In this document: positions 13,888 to 26,214 of the stretch, one piece after another
Layout of the letters: each line of letters opens with the position of its first letter
How positions within the stretch are numbered: the first letter of the stretch is position 1
Source of the DNA: Lineus longissimus
Lineage: Eukaryota; Nemertea; Pilidiophora; Heteronemertea; Lineidae
Assembly: GCF_910592395.1 (NCBI RefSeq)
Contig: NC_088314.1
Span: 618,001-682,000 of the forward strand
Direction: 5' to 3'
Length of the DNA: 64,000 nucleotides
Notes under the pieces: model-generated
What the model was told of the DNA's origin: nothing
The model's input: only the letters and a program-made list of their open reading frames with translations
The model's database searches: none
Translations under genes and position numbers: made by a program

Positions 13888-14370
13888 TGCCACTTGTTCA
13901 GTCCGCTTTATGCCACTTGTTCAGTAAGCTTTATGCCACTTGTTCAGTCCGCTTTATGCCACTTGTTCAGTCCGCTTTATGCCACTTGTTCAGTTCGCTT
14001 TATGCCACTTGTTCAGTAAGCTTTATGCCACTTGTTTAGTCCGCTTTATGCCACTTGTTCAGTCAGCTTTATGCCACTTGTTCAGTCCGCTTTATGCCAC
14101 TTGTTCAGTAAGCTTTATGCCACTTGTTCAGTCCGCTTTATGCCACTTGTTCAGTAAGCTTTATGCCACTTGTTTAGTCCGCTTTATGCCACTTGTTCAG
14201 TAAGCTTTATGCCACTTGTTCAGTAAGCTTTATGCCACTTGTTCAGTCCGCTTTATGCCACTTGTTCAGTAAGCTTTATGCCACTTGTTTAGTCCGCTTT
14301 ATGCCACTTGTTCAGTCAGCTTTATGCCACTTGTTCAGTCCGCTTTATGCCACTTGTTAAGTCTGCTTCA
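13888..14370 (+). repeat. Minisatellite: 21 copies of a 23-bp unit
   Basis: Twenty nearly perfect 23-bp copies run from 13,888 to 14,347, and a 21st diverged copy ends at 14,370. Each copy begins TGCCACTTGTTCAGT and ends GCTTTA. Variation is concentrated at two bases after CAGT (CC, AA, CA, TC) and at TTCAGT versus TTTAGT. The variant order shows internal block duplication: copies 10-13 repeat as copies 15-18, and copies 6-9 match copies 17-20. The array is open in one forward frame (23 aa period because 23 is not a multiple of three), but that frame has no recognisable protein and I do not call a gene. Confidence 0.95.
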
Positions 14371-17300
14371 TGCCTTTCATTCAAATACAAACCCCGTCTC
14401 TTATCCACTCCAATGAGGCGGTGTTTGATTTCATTGACTCAATGAGGCAGTAACGTAATTCTAACAAAATCAAGGATGCAATATTTCGTCATTAAAGCAC
14501 TAAATTTACGTTAGTGATGAAGCATGATTACTCGACAAACAAAGAGAGCATCTGCGCGTCAAAAATTAGTGTTTCCGATCTGCTGTGTTCATTTTGCCAT
14601 CATGTTTTCTTTGATATGCAGCTTCCTAAAAACTTTGCACGAGTCAATGCTCGCAATCACAACATGTAAACAAAAGGAAAATCCTTTCTTCTCCTTTTCG
14701 CCGAAAGTAGCAACTTTAGAACATAAATTCTAAAAAGCTAACTAGCAGACGACAGTTGAGATGTTTTTCAGTGCTCATCAACTCCAAACGACAGCGTACA
14801 TCGTCGTTTTCGACTTCACGAGACAGCTTAATGACATATCATTATTCAATTTACAGCAATAAACGGTCATTATCTAAAAAAAACGCCGATTTATCCGTCA
14901 GTTCGAAGTACACTTCCCTTCAGAAACCAGCCAATTTACTGCATCGATTTCACTGAAGGCCCCCGAGGCTATAATCATTGTTACGGGCACGAAAATTAAG
15001 TAATTTACTGTTCAATATTTTCGAGTCATTCTGTAGTAAATTCAGTCTAAGGTGACCTCGATAGGGGATACCTTTATCTTTGCTATCAATCAAGCACCAC
15101 GCTGGTCTGAAATGACTCCATCAAACTATCTTTACAGTGCGGATTGACCCGTTAGTCTGAAGTGACTCTATCGAATCTCTTCATCGAACTGTCTTTAAAA
15201 TACAACCAATGCTTTCCTATTCAAGTCAAAACTAGTGTAGAAGACGAAATTATTGCTATTTCACATATTCAGAAATCGTTAAGACTGTGACAGCTCGTCC
15301 CGATTCATCTGTCGTCTGCTAGTATCGGCAACATTGAATCCTGACAGCCAAATTGACAACAACGGACAATTCACCAAATCATGAAATTCATTATTTATTT
15401 ATTTATTTCCATGGGAACGGTGCATTTGAAAACAGATCTGAGAATTTGTGAGTTAAGAATGAGGTGGAGTGTTTTTGTGTCCGAGGAATGATTAGTAAGA
15501 TATTTGGACATGGCAACCAATTATGTTGCTGTGACAGCAAGACCGGAATGACATCACACTGTCATCATATTCTCAGAATATTGAGACGGTTTAGACAAAT
15601 CGCTTCTTCCATCGATGTAATCGAAGAATGACTTGTCTTGTGAATGTTGCATGACACCTGCTTACATCAATTGCCCGTAGATGGGTGATTCCAATAAAGA
15701 CGGGATCAACCTTCTAACTTTGAGAGACTATTTTGACCCGGCGATTCCTTTTCGGATGTTGGGCATGATGAGAATAGCCTTAAAGTATAGAACATATCAG
15801 GTGTCAGAGGTTAAAGGTCAAAGCTATTCAAAAGGGCGGATCATTGCGACAAGGTTCTAACTGAAACAGTCAACCTTTTCGAATCCATAGTCGTCAGTCT
15901 TATTGGAATTTCAATCAATGTTGCAGTCAACAGTAAAATAGTTTGCAACCTGATCGATCTTACTTCAATTGCTGAAAGAGACGCCTTTCTTTGGCGATTC
16001 GACCACACCTATAGTTTTCTTTCATCTCGAACGATTTCTCATCCGGTGTTTATGTTTTCACTTCCTTGAAATCAGTTGTTCATTAATAGACATTCTGTGA
16101 GTTATCGTGCCGTTTCCAATATAGAAACACGACAACAAACACACATTAACAGGTTGAAATGGTTCTGGAGCAATCATTTCTTCTGGAAACATTCATCAAA
16201 TAGGAAACACAACAGTGAAATCTGACGCTTACAAAAAATCAGGTGTCCGATTATTGCGAGAAAATGATCGATTATGATGATGAAAGGAAGTAATTGACAA
16301 TGAAGGAAGCTGTTGTTTCATTGAGATATTGATCTTAGCTATAATTGGTCATTTCTGTTCATTATTAGTCGCCCAGTGACGGAAAGGGGGCTCGGATGGA
16401 AAAAGCAGTTTTTAAATATAGTTTAACGTTGATATGAATATAATGTTTACTTTGAATTCTAAGAATAGTGTGCTGCAGATTTCTGTTAGAGTTGTTGTCT
16501 TATTTGGAATTTGTAAAGTGATTGATTTTCATTGGCAGTAGTGTAATGTATCATAATATCGTTGAGTTCAAAGAGTCTTGCGATCCCTCAACTACACCCT
16601 CCATGTCCTCTAAACTTTCCGTTTGAAAGATTCAACAAACCTCCTCATTTCATACGAAGGCAAAAAATACATTTACATCTTTGAAGTTACATTGGTTGCT
16701 TTGAGATAAACCATTAACGGTACGTGAACTTTTGAGTGAGCTACAAACTAGAGTACCCAGTCATTTGTTTCAGTCAGAATGCATTCGTAAGCTAAATGTC
16801 AACTGTTGAGAAGAATAAGATGACATTACTTTTAAAAGAATACTTAGTTCCTTTCGTAAAGACCTCAAGCGAGGTGGCTGAGGCCTCGGAAACATCAGCA
16901 ATAAGTTGACTGTGCATGCTTCTTCAGATTTTAAGATTAGATACTGAAATCTGAAAACCCAGAACTCCATATCAGAACTTCTTTTGAGCCAACAGTTCAA
17001 AACGTCCGGGAAGACAGTACAGATAACAATACCGACCCACGGCACCTGCCGTGGGAACCAATCTGGTGAACCACTCAACCCTAATGACCACAATCCGGAA
17101 AAAACACCCCCACATCAACAACAACTTAAGAAGACATGAGTTTTTCAAGTGGTTCTTCAGCATCAAGAATTCATTAGAATGCTTGGGGGATGTTCCGGCA
17201 TATCGATCCCGGTGATCGAGTGTGCGTAATCTGGTGTGCTGGGCGATGACAGGGTCATTCTAGTGAAAGGAATATGTCAAAGATCTGACAACAATGACTG

Positions 17301-19765
17301 TTGTGATTATTACCTGCGGTAAGTGATTATACGATTGCGGGGAAGCTGGGCCAAAGACAAGCACTTTAGGTGCTGTCCAGGGGTTGTGATAGTCAGTGAT
17401 GAAGACTTCGTTCCCAGCGGCAAGTAGTTTTTTGCCGGGATCTAATGGTTAGAAAAACATAACTTTAGGACATCATTGACCTCTATAAACAATAATTGGC
17501 CATAAACTATAATGCTGTAGAGAGGAAACCGAGCCTGTCTACGAAAACCAACCTGTCAGTAGGAGAGAGAGAGTTGTCCTCCATATTACATGAGTTGTCC
17601 GCTAGGGGGCCAAACCCGTGACCAAGTAGTGACAATTACTTGTGTTGATTTGCGCCACTCTGACGGTAAAACATCTACCCTATAACCTCTCTCCTTCCTT
17701 GAGATGTATCATGAGTGTGGAGCACAATCACACCTTTGTACATTCACAAAATGAATAGATAGAAAGAATTTCGCGCCCTTAAAATGCTTCAATCAGCAGG
17801 ACTGCAGAAGCATATCAGGTCCGCAAAACATGAAAGCGCGTTAACTGATTTTGCTTAAAGCAATGATGATCTTCCATGCGAATTGTAAATTCAATCATCA
17901 GCGTTTTCGTATCGGTTACGTTCTGCTGGATTGAATTAATTCTACTCGACTCTGAGATCCAGCAGCAATCTTGAGCTCGCGGAGGGGGTAGTCATGGGAT
18001 CATGTCGAAGAAGAAGATTCACCACTCGCCAAGAGGTACAAATGCATTATGGCGATCGTAACTCTGATGCAACATTATTTTGATCCTCAATACAAGTCAG
18101 TGAGTTTCAGCAAGATGTGAAGTTGCCTTGATTTTAGCCGGGCATTCTGTGTTCCACATCAGTTTGTCTTCCCCGCAATTTTCATCATTTCACCAGGATA
18201 ATAAGAAGTCATTGCATTGTTGGCCATAACAATCTCTGGTTTATTATGATATCAAAATACAATAACTCTTCGAAAATTCAATAGACAATTTGTCACATCG
18301 TATTGACAATTGATATCGACCAAGATATCATCGATAGTGATAAATTCACTGGGGACTATCGAAATGGGTAAATGGGTATTGTCCAATAATAATGTAAAGA
18401 GTGAGAATGGGATACCTTATGAGTTCTGCTCAGGCTACACCTTGTAAACTATAGTCCATTTCATTAGTGGTCGGTATCGCGTGACTGTAAGCATAACATA
18501 ATACCTCGAAAGTCCCCAGTGTTTGCGATAACCTTGTTCGTACATGGTGATACCCACGCTCGGCCCAAATGTGTGTTTTCATATATCACTTCCTTCAAAC
18601 AAAAGGGTGCTGGTAAAAGGCCCATTTGAGCGAATTGAAACTCAGTGGAGTCGTGGTGATACCCAGTCGAAATGGGCAAGTACATGTATCTGTGTCGGTA
18701 TTTTAAGATACGTCCGACTTAGTTGCGTTAGGTTTTGTATTCGGGTTTTCCGTTGTGTGATTTTCTCGAGAAACAGACTATAAGCTAGGAAGCCGCAGAA
18801 ATCATTACAAACAAATGATGCATTGATTGGCGGGAAATCACCTCAATAGTCGTCTGCTCGATAACAAAGGTCAGTTGATTTGTGATGAGAGTCCTCGGTG
18901 AGAGATTAGCAAATAATAGCGCCGTTGCTACAATAGAACCGGGTGGGGTAGGGTGCAGGTTCTCGGTTGGTGCGTTTGGTTCAAAACGAATATCTGCCAA
19001 TAAGGTTTGCCATACCATAAGTTCACACCTGGTACAAGAAGCTGAACGTTGAAGCTTACTCCGTAAATCAGCGCCCTCATCTGCAAGGACTATATAGGTA
19101 GGTACAAAGAATGTCCCAAAAAGCAATTCAGAATGTACCCTGGCCTTATGTGCTTGATGTTCGGTTTATCGTTATCGCTGGTGAACTTGATGCTGACTGT
19201 CATTTCCTTTTTTTAGAAAACAATGTTAGCAAGTGTTTCACGTTTCCTTCTCGATCGGATCGATGTTGCTCTTTGTGTACCGGGGCTTTTGCTTGAAACT
19301 TCACACTAATGGCTGGCTATCACATGACCTCCAGCAGCTGATGGCAAGATATTGTATTCTAATGACATAATGAGGTAATAAACCCTTATAGCACGGCTTA
19401 CTAGTAGTGAAATACGAAAATACATATCACACGAATTTGATAGACGTTGAGGTTTTTCTAATTAAAGAGTGGATACCATTATATGCACTATTATGTGATT
19501 TCATGCATTTTTGTGGATTTCATAGCTTCATGTTACTATCAAGTATCGATTAAGCCATTATAAGCCATCTCATCTATACACTTACGTTACCATATCTGTA
19601 TACGCGTTAGTATAACTAGAGTATGGGCCTGGTGATTGAGTGCTTATTGGCCAATGGAAACAAGCATGAGACACCCAGCGACTGGTCTCACTTGACTGCA
19701 CAAACAACAAGTTCAATGACGAGACAGGTCACAGGGTCGCTCTCGTGTAAAGGAAAAATGAAAAA
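14371..19765. other. Intergenic or intronic DNA, no gene recognised
   Basis: No gene is recognised. A short ATTT microsatellite lies at about 15,391-15,408. A degenerate doublet containing GTCTGAA-TGACTC-ATC and ACT-TCTTTA lies at about 15,103-15,200. Sequence at 17,590-17,660 has a weak tRNA-like B-box on the minus strand (GGGTTTGGCCCCC) but no convincing tRNA fold. Open frames at 16,770-17,093 and 18,785-19,126 (minus, 107 and 113 codons) show no known family features. Confidence 0.45.
15391..15408 (+). repeat. ATTT microsatellite
   Basis: About four and a half copies of the tetranucleotide ATTT. Simple sequence, no further role visible. Confidence 0.85.
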
Positions 19766-19850
19766 TATTCCTCGAGCGGGTTCGAACTCGGAACCCTCGC
19801 CACTTGATCCTTGCCGTCTTACCCACTATGCCATGAAGCCGTTGTTGTAG
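19766..19850 (-). mobile_element. tRNA-like repeat: SINE head or tRNA pseudogene
   Basis: On the minus strand an A-box-like TGGCATAGTGGG (19,822-19,833) is followed about 33 nt later by a B-box GAGTTCGAACCC (19,778-19,789). This is the internal Pol III promoter layout of tRNAs. The acceptor arms do not pair as a functional tRNA should, and an AT-rich tail (ATATTTTTCATTTTTCC) follows. I read it as the head of a tRNA-derived SINE or a tRNA pseudogene. It is a different family from the SINE at 3.9-4.1 kb, judging by the head sequence. Confidence 0.5.
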
Positions 19851-20601
19851 ATTAACATATTTTTCAGTTTTTCATTTCACGTACAAGCTTGACAGAATGG
19901 CGTCTTTTGTGCCATCTGTACCATTTTCAGTTTCAAAGTGGCCTTTAAAATTTGCCCTTTTACAATATTGGAAAAGTGAATTCATAAGATTCATAATCAA
20001 GAGATGAACATGACACCCTGTGATGATTATAGGAGCACGCAGCTAATTTTCGAATTATAAAGATGCAAAACAATTTCCCGCTTTGCTAGTATTAAAACCA
20101 TGCGTGTATTGAGGAACTGTCTGATGAGGTGGCATTCGATTTCCAACAATGGTCGTGGTCATATCTGTGCTCCGCACCCCGTGCTCTTTGGTGAATACGG
20201 TAGCGCCGCTGCGGCCTGTTGGTAGTATATCACATCCGAGGGCGTTTGAAACATGGCTGACCGGTCGTTCAAAACATGGCGGACGGTCGTTAGTGTTTTC
20301 TAACTTTGCCGTTAGGGTTTATATGCATGCATGTCAGCTTTAAGGCCGCTGGTGTGTTAGGGAAGGAGTTTGCTCTTTATCGACAACCAACGAAAGGTTA
20401 GACACTGCCTGAGGAAAAAGACGCTGTCTTGTAAGCTCTAAAGCTTGAACAAAACAGAGTTGGGTAGACGACGTGGATTGAAATTACGCTTCGTAAAGTT
20501 ATGATGATGACAAAGAAGTATATAAGTGTTTTGCGTCTACCACAAATAGTGTAACCGTTATAAGTCAAAAACGGGAAACAATGTCAGACAAGTGACTGAG
20601 A

Positions 20602-20652
20602 GAAATATTCTATCGGAGGTGAGATAGTTTCCATCACCGGTTAGAATATTTC
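20602..20652. repeat. Imperfect hairpin
   Basis: Arms GAAATATTCTA (20,602-20,612) and TAGAATATTTC (20,642-20,652) are perfect complements. The stem continues imperfectly with CGG-GGTG against CACCGG. No coding content, function unknown. Confidence 0.6.
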
Positions 20653-22279
20653 CACCGGAGCTGAGAAGTCGGAGAAACAATCAACGTATTCCTAAAGTAT
20701 GAGAATGATATTTACTAACCACCGTAACTAAGAGAATTGCTGAGACAAAATGCCGGCATATATGAATTATATAAAAAATGTAACTAAAACAATCAACCTA
20801 GTCAATCACACCGATCTAATGTTAGAGTTTAGACACTGTTAACGTGTCAATTATGTCTCATATGACATCGACATAGTATATTTGAACATTTTTAGGAATA
20901 CACACCGAGTTAACAGCTCCGAGCAAATCGTTTTCATAATTGATGAGGTTTAAACTATGTGGGTGGTATCAGGAGGTGGTATCCTGGATGACTCGTATTC
21001 AAACTGAACATTGACAAGTCAATAACAATAGTTTTCAGTATAAATGTATATACACACCCGAAGAAGCTATTGTTTCGAACATGCACATCGCCTCAACACA
21101 CCCTCAATGGACCCGAATTTCCAGTTAAATGACTCGGGATGAAACATATCATCTGAATCGAACATCTTCACGTCTGGGCCACATGGCTTTTGTTAGAAAC
21201 AGTCCGGTTCCCGTTTCATCCCCACCGTTTCCCAGCTTGACCTGCGCTGTTTCGTATTCAAAGCCAAAGTAAGCTCTCGTGATTCAAGCTGTATAAAAGT
21301 GAGGTATTCCCCTGAGAAATCTCAACTGCAATCGCAAAGAACCCTATCTTAGGGTGTGTATATATAGATTGGATAGTTCTGCTAAAATGATCGTGGTCGT
21401 GTAATTTGTTAGTCGTGCAGACTGAACAGCTCCCGGCTACGATGAAAATCACTCGGCGGTTGCATGACTTGGATAATCTTGCATGTTCCTTCTTATAAAC
21501 AATCTATTTGTCATTCCAGTTAGCGCATCTGCACGCGTGAGGTGTGAAGTCGCATGACAACCGCTAACGTGTCTTCTAACCACAACATTAACGTCTTGTA
21601 GATCAGGAGTCAGCGCCCGCGTAGTCTCCGCTGTTGCTTTTGAGGCCAGATTACTGGTTCTCTCCGTCGCCGCTGGCGTCCTCTTCGGTCAGTTTCATGG
21701 CAAATGAGTGGTTGTGAGCTAACTATCTGCACTAGCGAAACTGATGAGAAGGAATAGAATAGGCTGGACTTCGAATTCCGTCTCTGTTAAGCAAACGGTA
21801 AGATTCGGTCATTGGCTTGAAACCTATTTTCAAATAATTCATCATCCAAACCTCCTATCTACATGAAGTTCTAATGAGGTTTCCCGACCTGGCGAACCTA
21901 AAACAATCAGATCCATTTCACTAAATCGGTATCAGTGACGTGAAGGAAAATAAGGCATTCTTGGAGGAGGCCTATTAGTCAATCCTTGTTGATAAGGATG
22001 ACTTTGAATGATGCATCGGGCTATTTGTCACTGTTTAACAACAGCAAAAGGAATGTCGAATACGTGGTTGGCTTAATGGGGTAGAATTGGTTGTTCAAAT
22101 CATGTTCTGCTCTGACTACATCTTTTAGCAATAATGGTAAAGTCGAGGCGTGGAATTCGGAGCTGTTGGTCTAATGTGATCGCTGGTTGCGTCTGTTCGA
22201 AGTGCAGTGCGGTTGTAAGACTGCAATACGTCAGTCCAGTTCATACACCACCAAATCACACCACGTGGGGATCCTGACT

Positions 22280-22293
22280 GAAGTCCGGACTTC
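22280..22293. repeat. Perfect 14-bp palindrome
   Basis: GAAGTCCGGACTTC is its own reverse complement. An E-box CACGTG (bHLH-type site) lies 12 bp upstream. The combination could be regulatory, but no promoter or exon is visible beside it. Confidence 0.4.
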
Positions 22294-24141
22294 ATCATGA
22301 GAGTCCTTGTGACCTTATGGTTGCGCCACCAGTCCGATCAATGAGCTGAGAGCAGCCATCATATCTAACGAAATTGCCCAAATTACCGGCAGGATTAGAT
22401 TTTTGCAGATCATTCGTGAACTCTGTCAAATACAACAACGTTTTCCTGATCCTGACATTTGAGAGATACCAAACTCCACTAATAGTCCGACCTGCCATTG
22501 TGGCAGGCTTAAGTATCCCGCTGGCGTGTCATCCACAGTCGTCACGTCAACCCACCCGCCCCTAACCTCTATCGTACGTAGCAATTATTCTAGGGTCAGT
22601 GACAGTCATAACCAGATTGCAGTGACATCGTCATGCTGAGAGAATTAAGCGAAAAGAGGCGTGGTCAACTGACTGCTATAAACATTATCCATCAACATCC
22701 AGTAAAGTCAGACAAGAGAAACTAGTCATGTTTATTAACAGTTCTACAGCTATATTTAGATGGCAACATTGGAAAGCAGTATCATAGTGACGTTACTATA
22801 ACAGCCAGTAAATATCAAACAGAGCTCTGCTACGGCAACGGCACTTTCAACACTAAAACGCCAAGAAAGTTGACTTTATTTAGTCTAGCAGAAGTTTAAT
22901 TAGCAAAGTTGTAATTACACATTGAAATATACCATTACGGCGGAGGAACGTCGATTGAGTAACTAGGCATTTGACGATAAAATAACATTAGTACAAAACC
23001 TGATGAGTCGCACGAGATTTGTGTTGAATTGATTATGGGCTTGTTGGTTGTGTTGTTGATGTTGTGGTGACGTCGCGTGTGCCGAGATGAAGTCAACCTG
23101 ACCCAGGTCCGAAATCCAGATAGATTCTTATCAGATTCTTACTTAAGATCTTTAATCAGTTTCGTGTATTCAACAATTCGTGTGTGTCTCCCCTTAGAAA
23201 TAAAGTAGAAAGTAATTGCTCATTGCCATCAATAAAACAGAAGGAGAAGCAGATGGTCCAGCCAGACCGGTGTAGATGCATGGCCAGTGCGCCTCATCGG
23301 AAGTTAACTCGCAGCTTGCAAGAACCTTTTCATTTCTCACCCGTCAACCTTTCTGAATAGCCAAGGAAAGCAACGCCCGGTAGGCTTACATTCAGTAGGG
23401 ACTGTGTAAGAAGATACAGCCTAACATAGGACACTCCTAAAGCCAAGATGCGCGTCGAGTTCCCGACAGTTTCTCCCTTTCGCCAACAGGTTCAACGCCC
23501 TTTTGAAAAATCGCCATTGTTATAAGAGGATAGTGAAAACTGTTGTCTACATAACGGCATTGTTGATGTTTATATTCAGTGCGTAATTTTCAAATTCGAG
23601 TTGACTTTTCCGGTTTTTGGACAAAAGGTGTAGGCATTTTAAGTCACTCTATGATATAATAACTTGGCTATGATAACTCCATGTGATCTGCTCCATTCAC
23701 TGTTCAATTGAATTCTCATTACATATCATGATCGATCACCTTTAACTTCAGCAGTTACTTTGACAAGTCGCCGATTTCTTGCTGGTTTTGTGTTTTAATC
23801 GCTGTGAGTGTCTTTTCTCTTTATATCAACATGCCAATACAAATCTTTGAATCAACATGAGACATGGTGCAGAATAGTTTGATCGATCGAGACAAAGCTC
23901 TCAAAGTCTTTTCAATCAACCTGTCTTCAGTTGATTGATGCTAATGTTCTGAAGGCAATGCTACTGCAAACATGGCAAGTAAATAAAGTCAGTGACAGTG
24001 CTATAAATTGCCAAGGTCTTTATTGCCAGAAATAGCTGAAGTCATTTAAGACTCGAAACAGTGAGTCAGTTAGCAATTCAATTAAACTTCTTGATCTTGT
24101 TGATGTAGCGGGCATATACGCTTGACCGTGACACGACCGAC

Positions 24142-24246
24142 ACTCGTGCCCGGCCTACATAGGATTCACGTTGTCACGTCTTAGGCTTGAAAAAACGACG
24201 TGGGGTTGAAAAGTGACACCGTGAATCATATGTAGCCCGCTCTTTG
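24142..24246 (-). mobile_element. MITE family M1, copy A
   Basis: A roughly 105-bp element with inverted arms. The arm at 24,148-24,177 (GCCCGGCCTACATAGGATTC, then ACGTTGTCAC) is an imperfect complement of the arm at 24,213-24,241 (GTGACACCGTGAATCATATG, then TAGCCCGC). Read on the minus strand it starts CCAAAGAGCGGGCTACAT and continues through CACGTCGTTTTTTCAAGCC. The same order of motifs occurs at 25,053 and 52,071, so this is a dispersed family. It is short with no coding frame, so it would be a non-autonomous DNA transposon. Confidence 0.65.
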
Positions 24247-25052
24247 GACATGACATTAATAGTCAATATCATTACCTAACATGGTACAATGTGATGGATC
24301 AGAAATTGCACGAATCGTTTCTCATCAAAGTTCGGCGGAGTTTATTTATACCCAGCCAACGGATTCCTTGAGACTGTTAAGATAAAGAGATGTCATTTCG
24401 AACTTTATTCAATAGAGCCTCGCGGAAGCTTTCTGCTCCGTCTGAACTGATGGCAATATCATTAACCTTTTCATGCCCTCTTTGATAACATTAATCAATC
24501 GACAACCACTTTGAACCTCCAATGCCAGTAATTACATTTTGTAGAATTCATTAGCGGAGATCAGATAGGAAAAGTACAAATAGATCTTAAACGACAAGGA
24601 AGAAATTTTTTTCCTCAATTTGAAAATTTACTTAGGGTTATTAAAATATTTCCTTGACTTGTTAATAACGCTTGTGTCCTTGTTGGTGTCTCTTCCTGAT
24701 GAATAATAAATGGTGCACCAGGTCTTCTCTTGATCAAACGAATACTCAAACAGGCTGCATCATGCAGTGGCATGCTCAAGACTTGTCTCTTGTCCGTCCG
24801 ACCTTGATGAGGGATACCAACAACTGGTACGGACACGATGCGTTGGTATTACCAGTCATGCCTTGTCATGCGCAATCATTTGAGGGCTGGCTTTGATATA
24901 AACATATGGAACGCCAAGAAAGTTAGGAATTAGGCGTTTATGAACGATCTAACATTGACACCAACAGGCATCATACCTAGAGTTCCCGTTTTCACAAGTA
25001 ACGTGTCACTGTTCACCTTTCATGGGAGACATGAAGAACGAACAAGTCATTT
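24247..25052. other. Spacer between two M1 copies, no gene recognised
   Basis: About 800 bp of apparently unique sequence between two copies of the M1 element. Overlapping open frames on both strands at 24,615-24,896 show no family features. Confidence 0.5.
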
Positions 25053-25183
25053 CCAAAGAGCGGGCGACATACGATTCACGAGGTCACTTTTCACCCTCAC
25101 GTCGTGTTTCAAGCCTGAGTCAGTTGACTCGTGATAAGTGAAACATGACAAGTGACAACGTGAACCTTATAACAACTTCGGCC
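25053..25183 (+). mobile_element. MITE family M1, copy B
   Basis: It starts CCAAAGAGCGGGCGACATAC and continues with GATTCACGAGGTCAC, CACGTCGTGTTTCAAGCC, then AGTCAGTTGACTCGTGA and GTGACAACGTGAACCTTAT. Order and spacing match copy A (24,142-24,246, reversed), with an extra central segment around AGTCAGTTGACTCGTGA that is shared with copy C at 52,071. AGTCAGTTGACT contains the near-palindrome AGTCA-GT-TGACT. No coding capacity. Confidence 0.65.
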
Positions 25184-26037
25184 TAATCTGCGCTTCTTTA
25201 ATTGAGGTGTATTTCGCACGACTAGCCTTTCAGCATACTTTTACATTTTCACCGCCCACGAGAATGTGCCTTGTTGTTTCCGGCTGCGCAGAAGAAACTG
25301 CACTCGTATTGAGCTGGCGATATTCACATGCCGTTTTTTTGCTCGTTCCGTCTGCCTCTATATCGCTTGAGTCAACTCACTCATTAAGCAATTCACTGCT
25401 CGTTAAATCTCTACCCCCGCTTGAAAACAGACGACTGTCGTATTTGTAAGGCATCTTGTGGGTACGTAATACGGTTAAACCAAATATGCGTTCATTTCGG
25501 CAGTTTTAGATGCAGGAAACTGCACTGAATTGAGATTCGCCACGTTTTAACCCGATTAAGACAACCCGCTTCAAAGTCATGCAGAAAATTGCAGAAATTC
25601 AACTCTTCAGAGGAAAAAGTCAATCGCTGATACAGCACCCTTGCGTCCAATTTGAAATCATATGCCTTCGCTTGCCTTGATCTCAGTAAAATTAATGTCA
25701 TAACTGCGGATGACTTATCTTAATCAGGATCGTAAACTAAATGGTCGGGAAAAAGGACAACTGCTGGCACATGAGCAATTCAGTTAATGATGAGTTTTGA
25801 TTACCGAAACGACTGCTTGTGCTGATTAAACTGAGATGACACCAATCATTATTTCTGTCCTCCGATAGCAAGCCTTTGGGTCATTTCTAAAATACACCTC
25901 ACACAAAGATTGGTTGAGTGTAGGAGCAACACAAAAGCTGGGGGAGGACAGATGAGACGCTTGTAAACCGAAGGTCCTTGGTCGTTTAGCTTATGGTTAA
26001 GCTAAACATGATTGCGATGATGGCTCACAAAAATGAA
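25184..26037. other. Intergenic or intronic DNA, no gene recognised
   Basis: No recognisable gene. Short open frames at 25,207-25,449 (plus) and 25,492-25,701 (minus) have no family features. Confidence 0.5.
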
Positions 26038-26214
26038 TACAGTGGAACACCGGTAACACGACCACTCATGGAAGCGAGGTTGAATGGTCGCGTTACCGGG
26101 GTGGTCGCGTTAGTGAAGTTGAAAATCCGGGAACAATTTCTTCATCATTCAGAGTTGAATTTTTTCATAAGTTCAAAATTCTGAAAAATTTTCAAAGCCG
26201 AGGGTTCCACTGTA
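26038..26214. mobile_element. TA-flanked MITE, Tigger/pogo-like ends
   Basis: A 173-bp element at 26,040-26,212 has terminal inverted repeats CAGTGGAAC and GTTCCACTG, directly flanked by TA on both sides (26,038-26,039 and 26,213-26,214). The inside carries pieces such as GGTAACACGACCAC and TGGTCGCGTTACCG in opposite orientations. TA target duplications with CAGTGGAAC-type ends are typical of Tc1/mariner-pogo (Tigger) non-autonomous elements in animals. It has no transposase frame, so it would have moved with a transposase supplied elsewhere. Confidence 0.75.

Larger units (their letters stand above)
19851..24141. other. Intergenic or intronic DNA, no gene recognised
   Basis: No gene is recognised. 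Small structures are an imperfect hairpin at 20,602-20,652 and a perfect 14-bp palindrome GAAGTCCGGACTTC at 22,280-22,293, which lies just after an E-box CACGTG at 22,262-22,267. Short open frames here have no family features. Confidence 0.5.

Noticed and set aside
13940-14203. Open frame through the 23-bp minisatellite
   Set aside because: It is wholly made of the tandem repeat and has no other protein features.
17590-17660. Possible minus-strand tRNA with B-box-like GGGTTTGGCCCCC
   Set aside because: No acceptor stem or anticodon arm can be folded.
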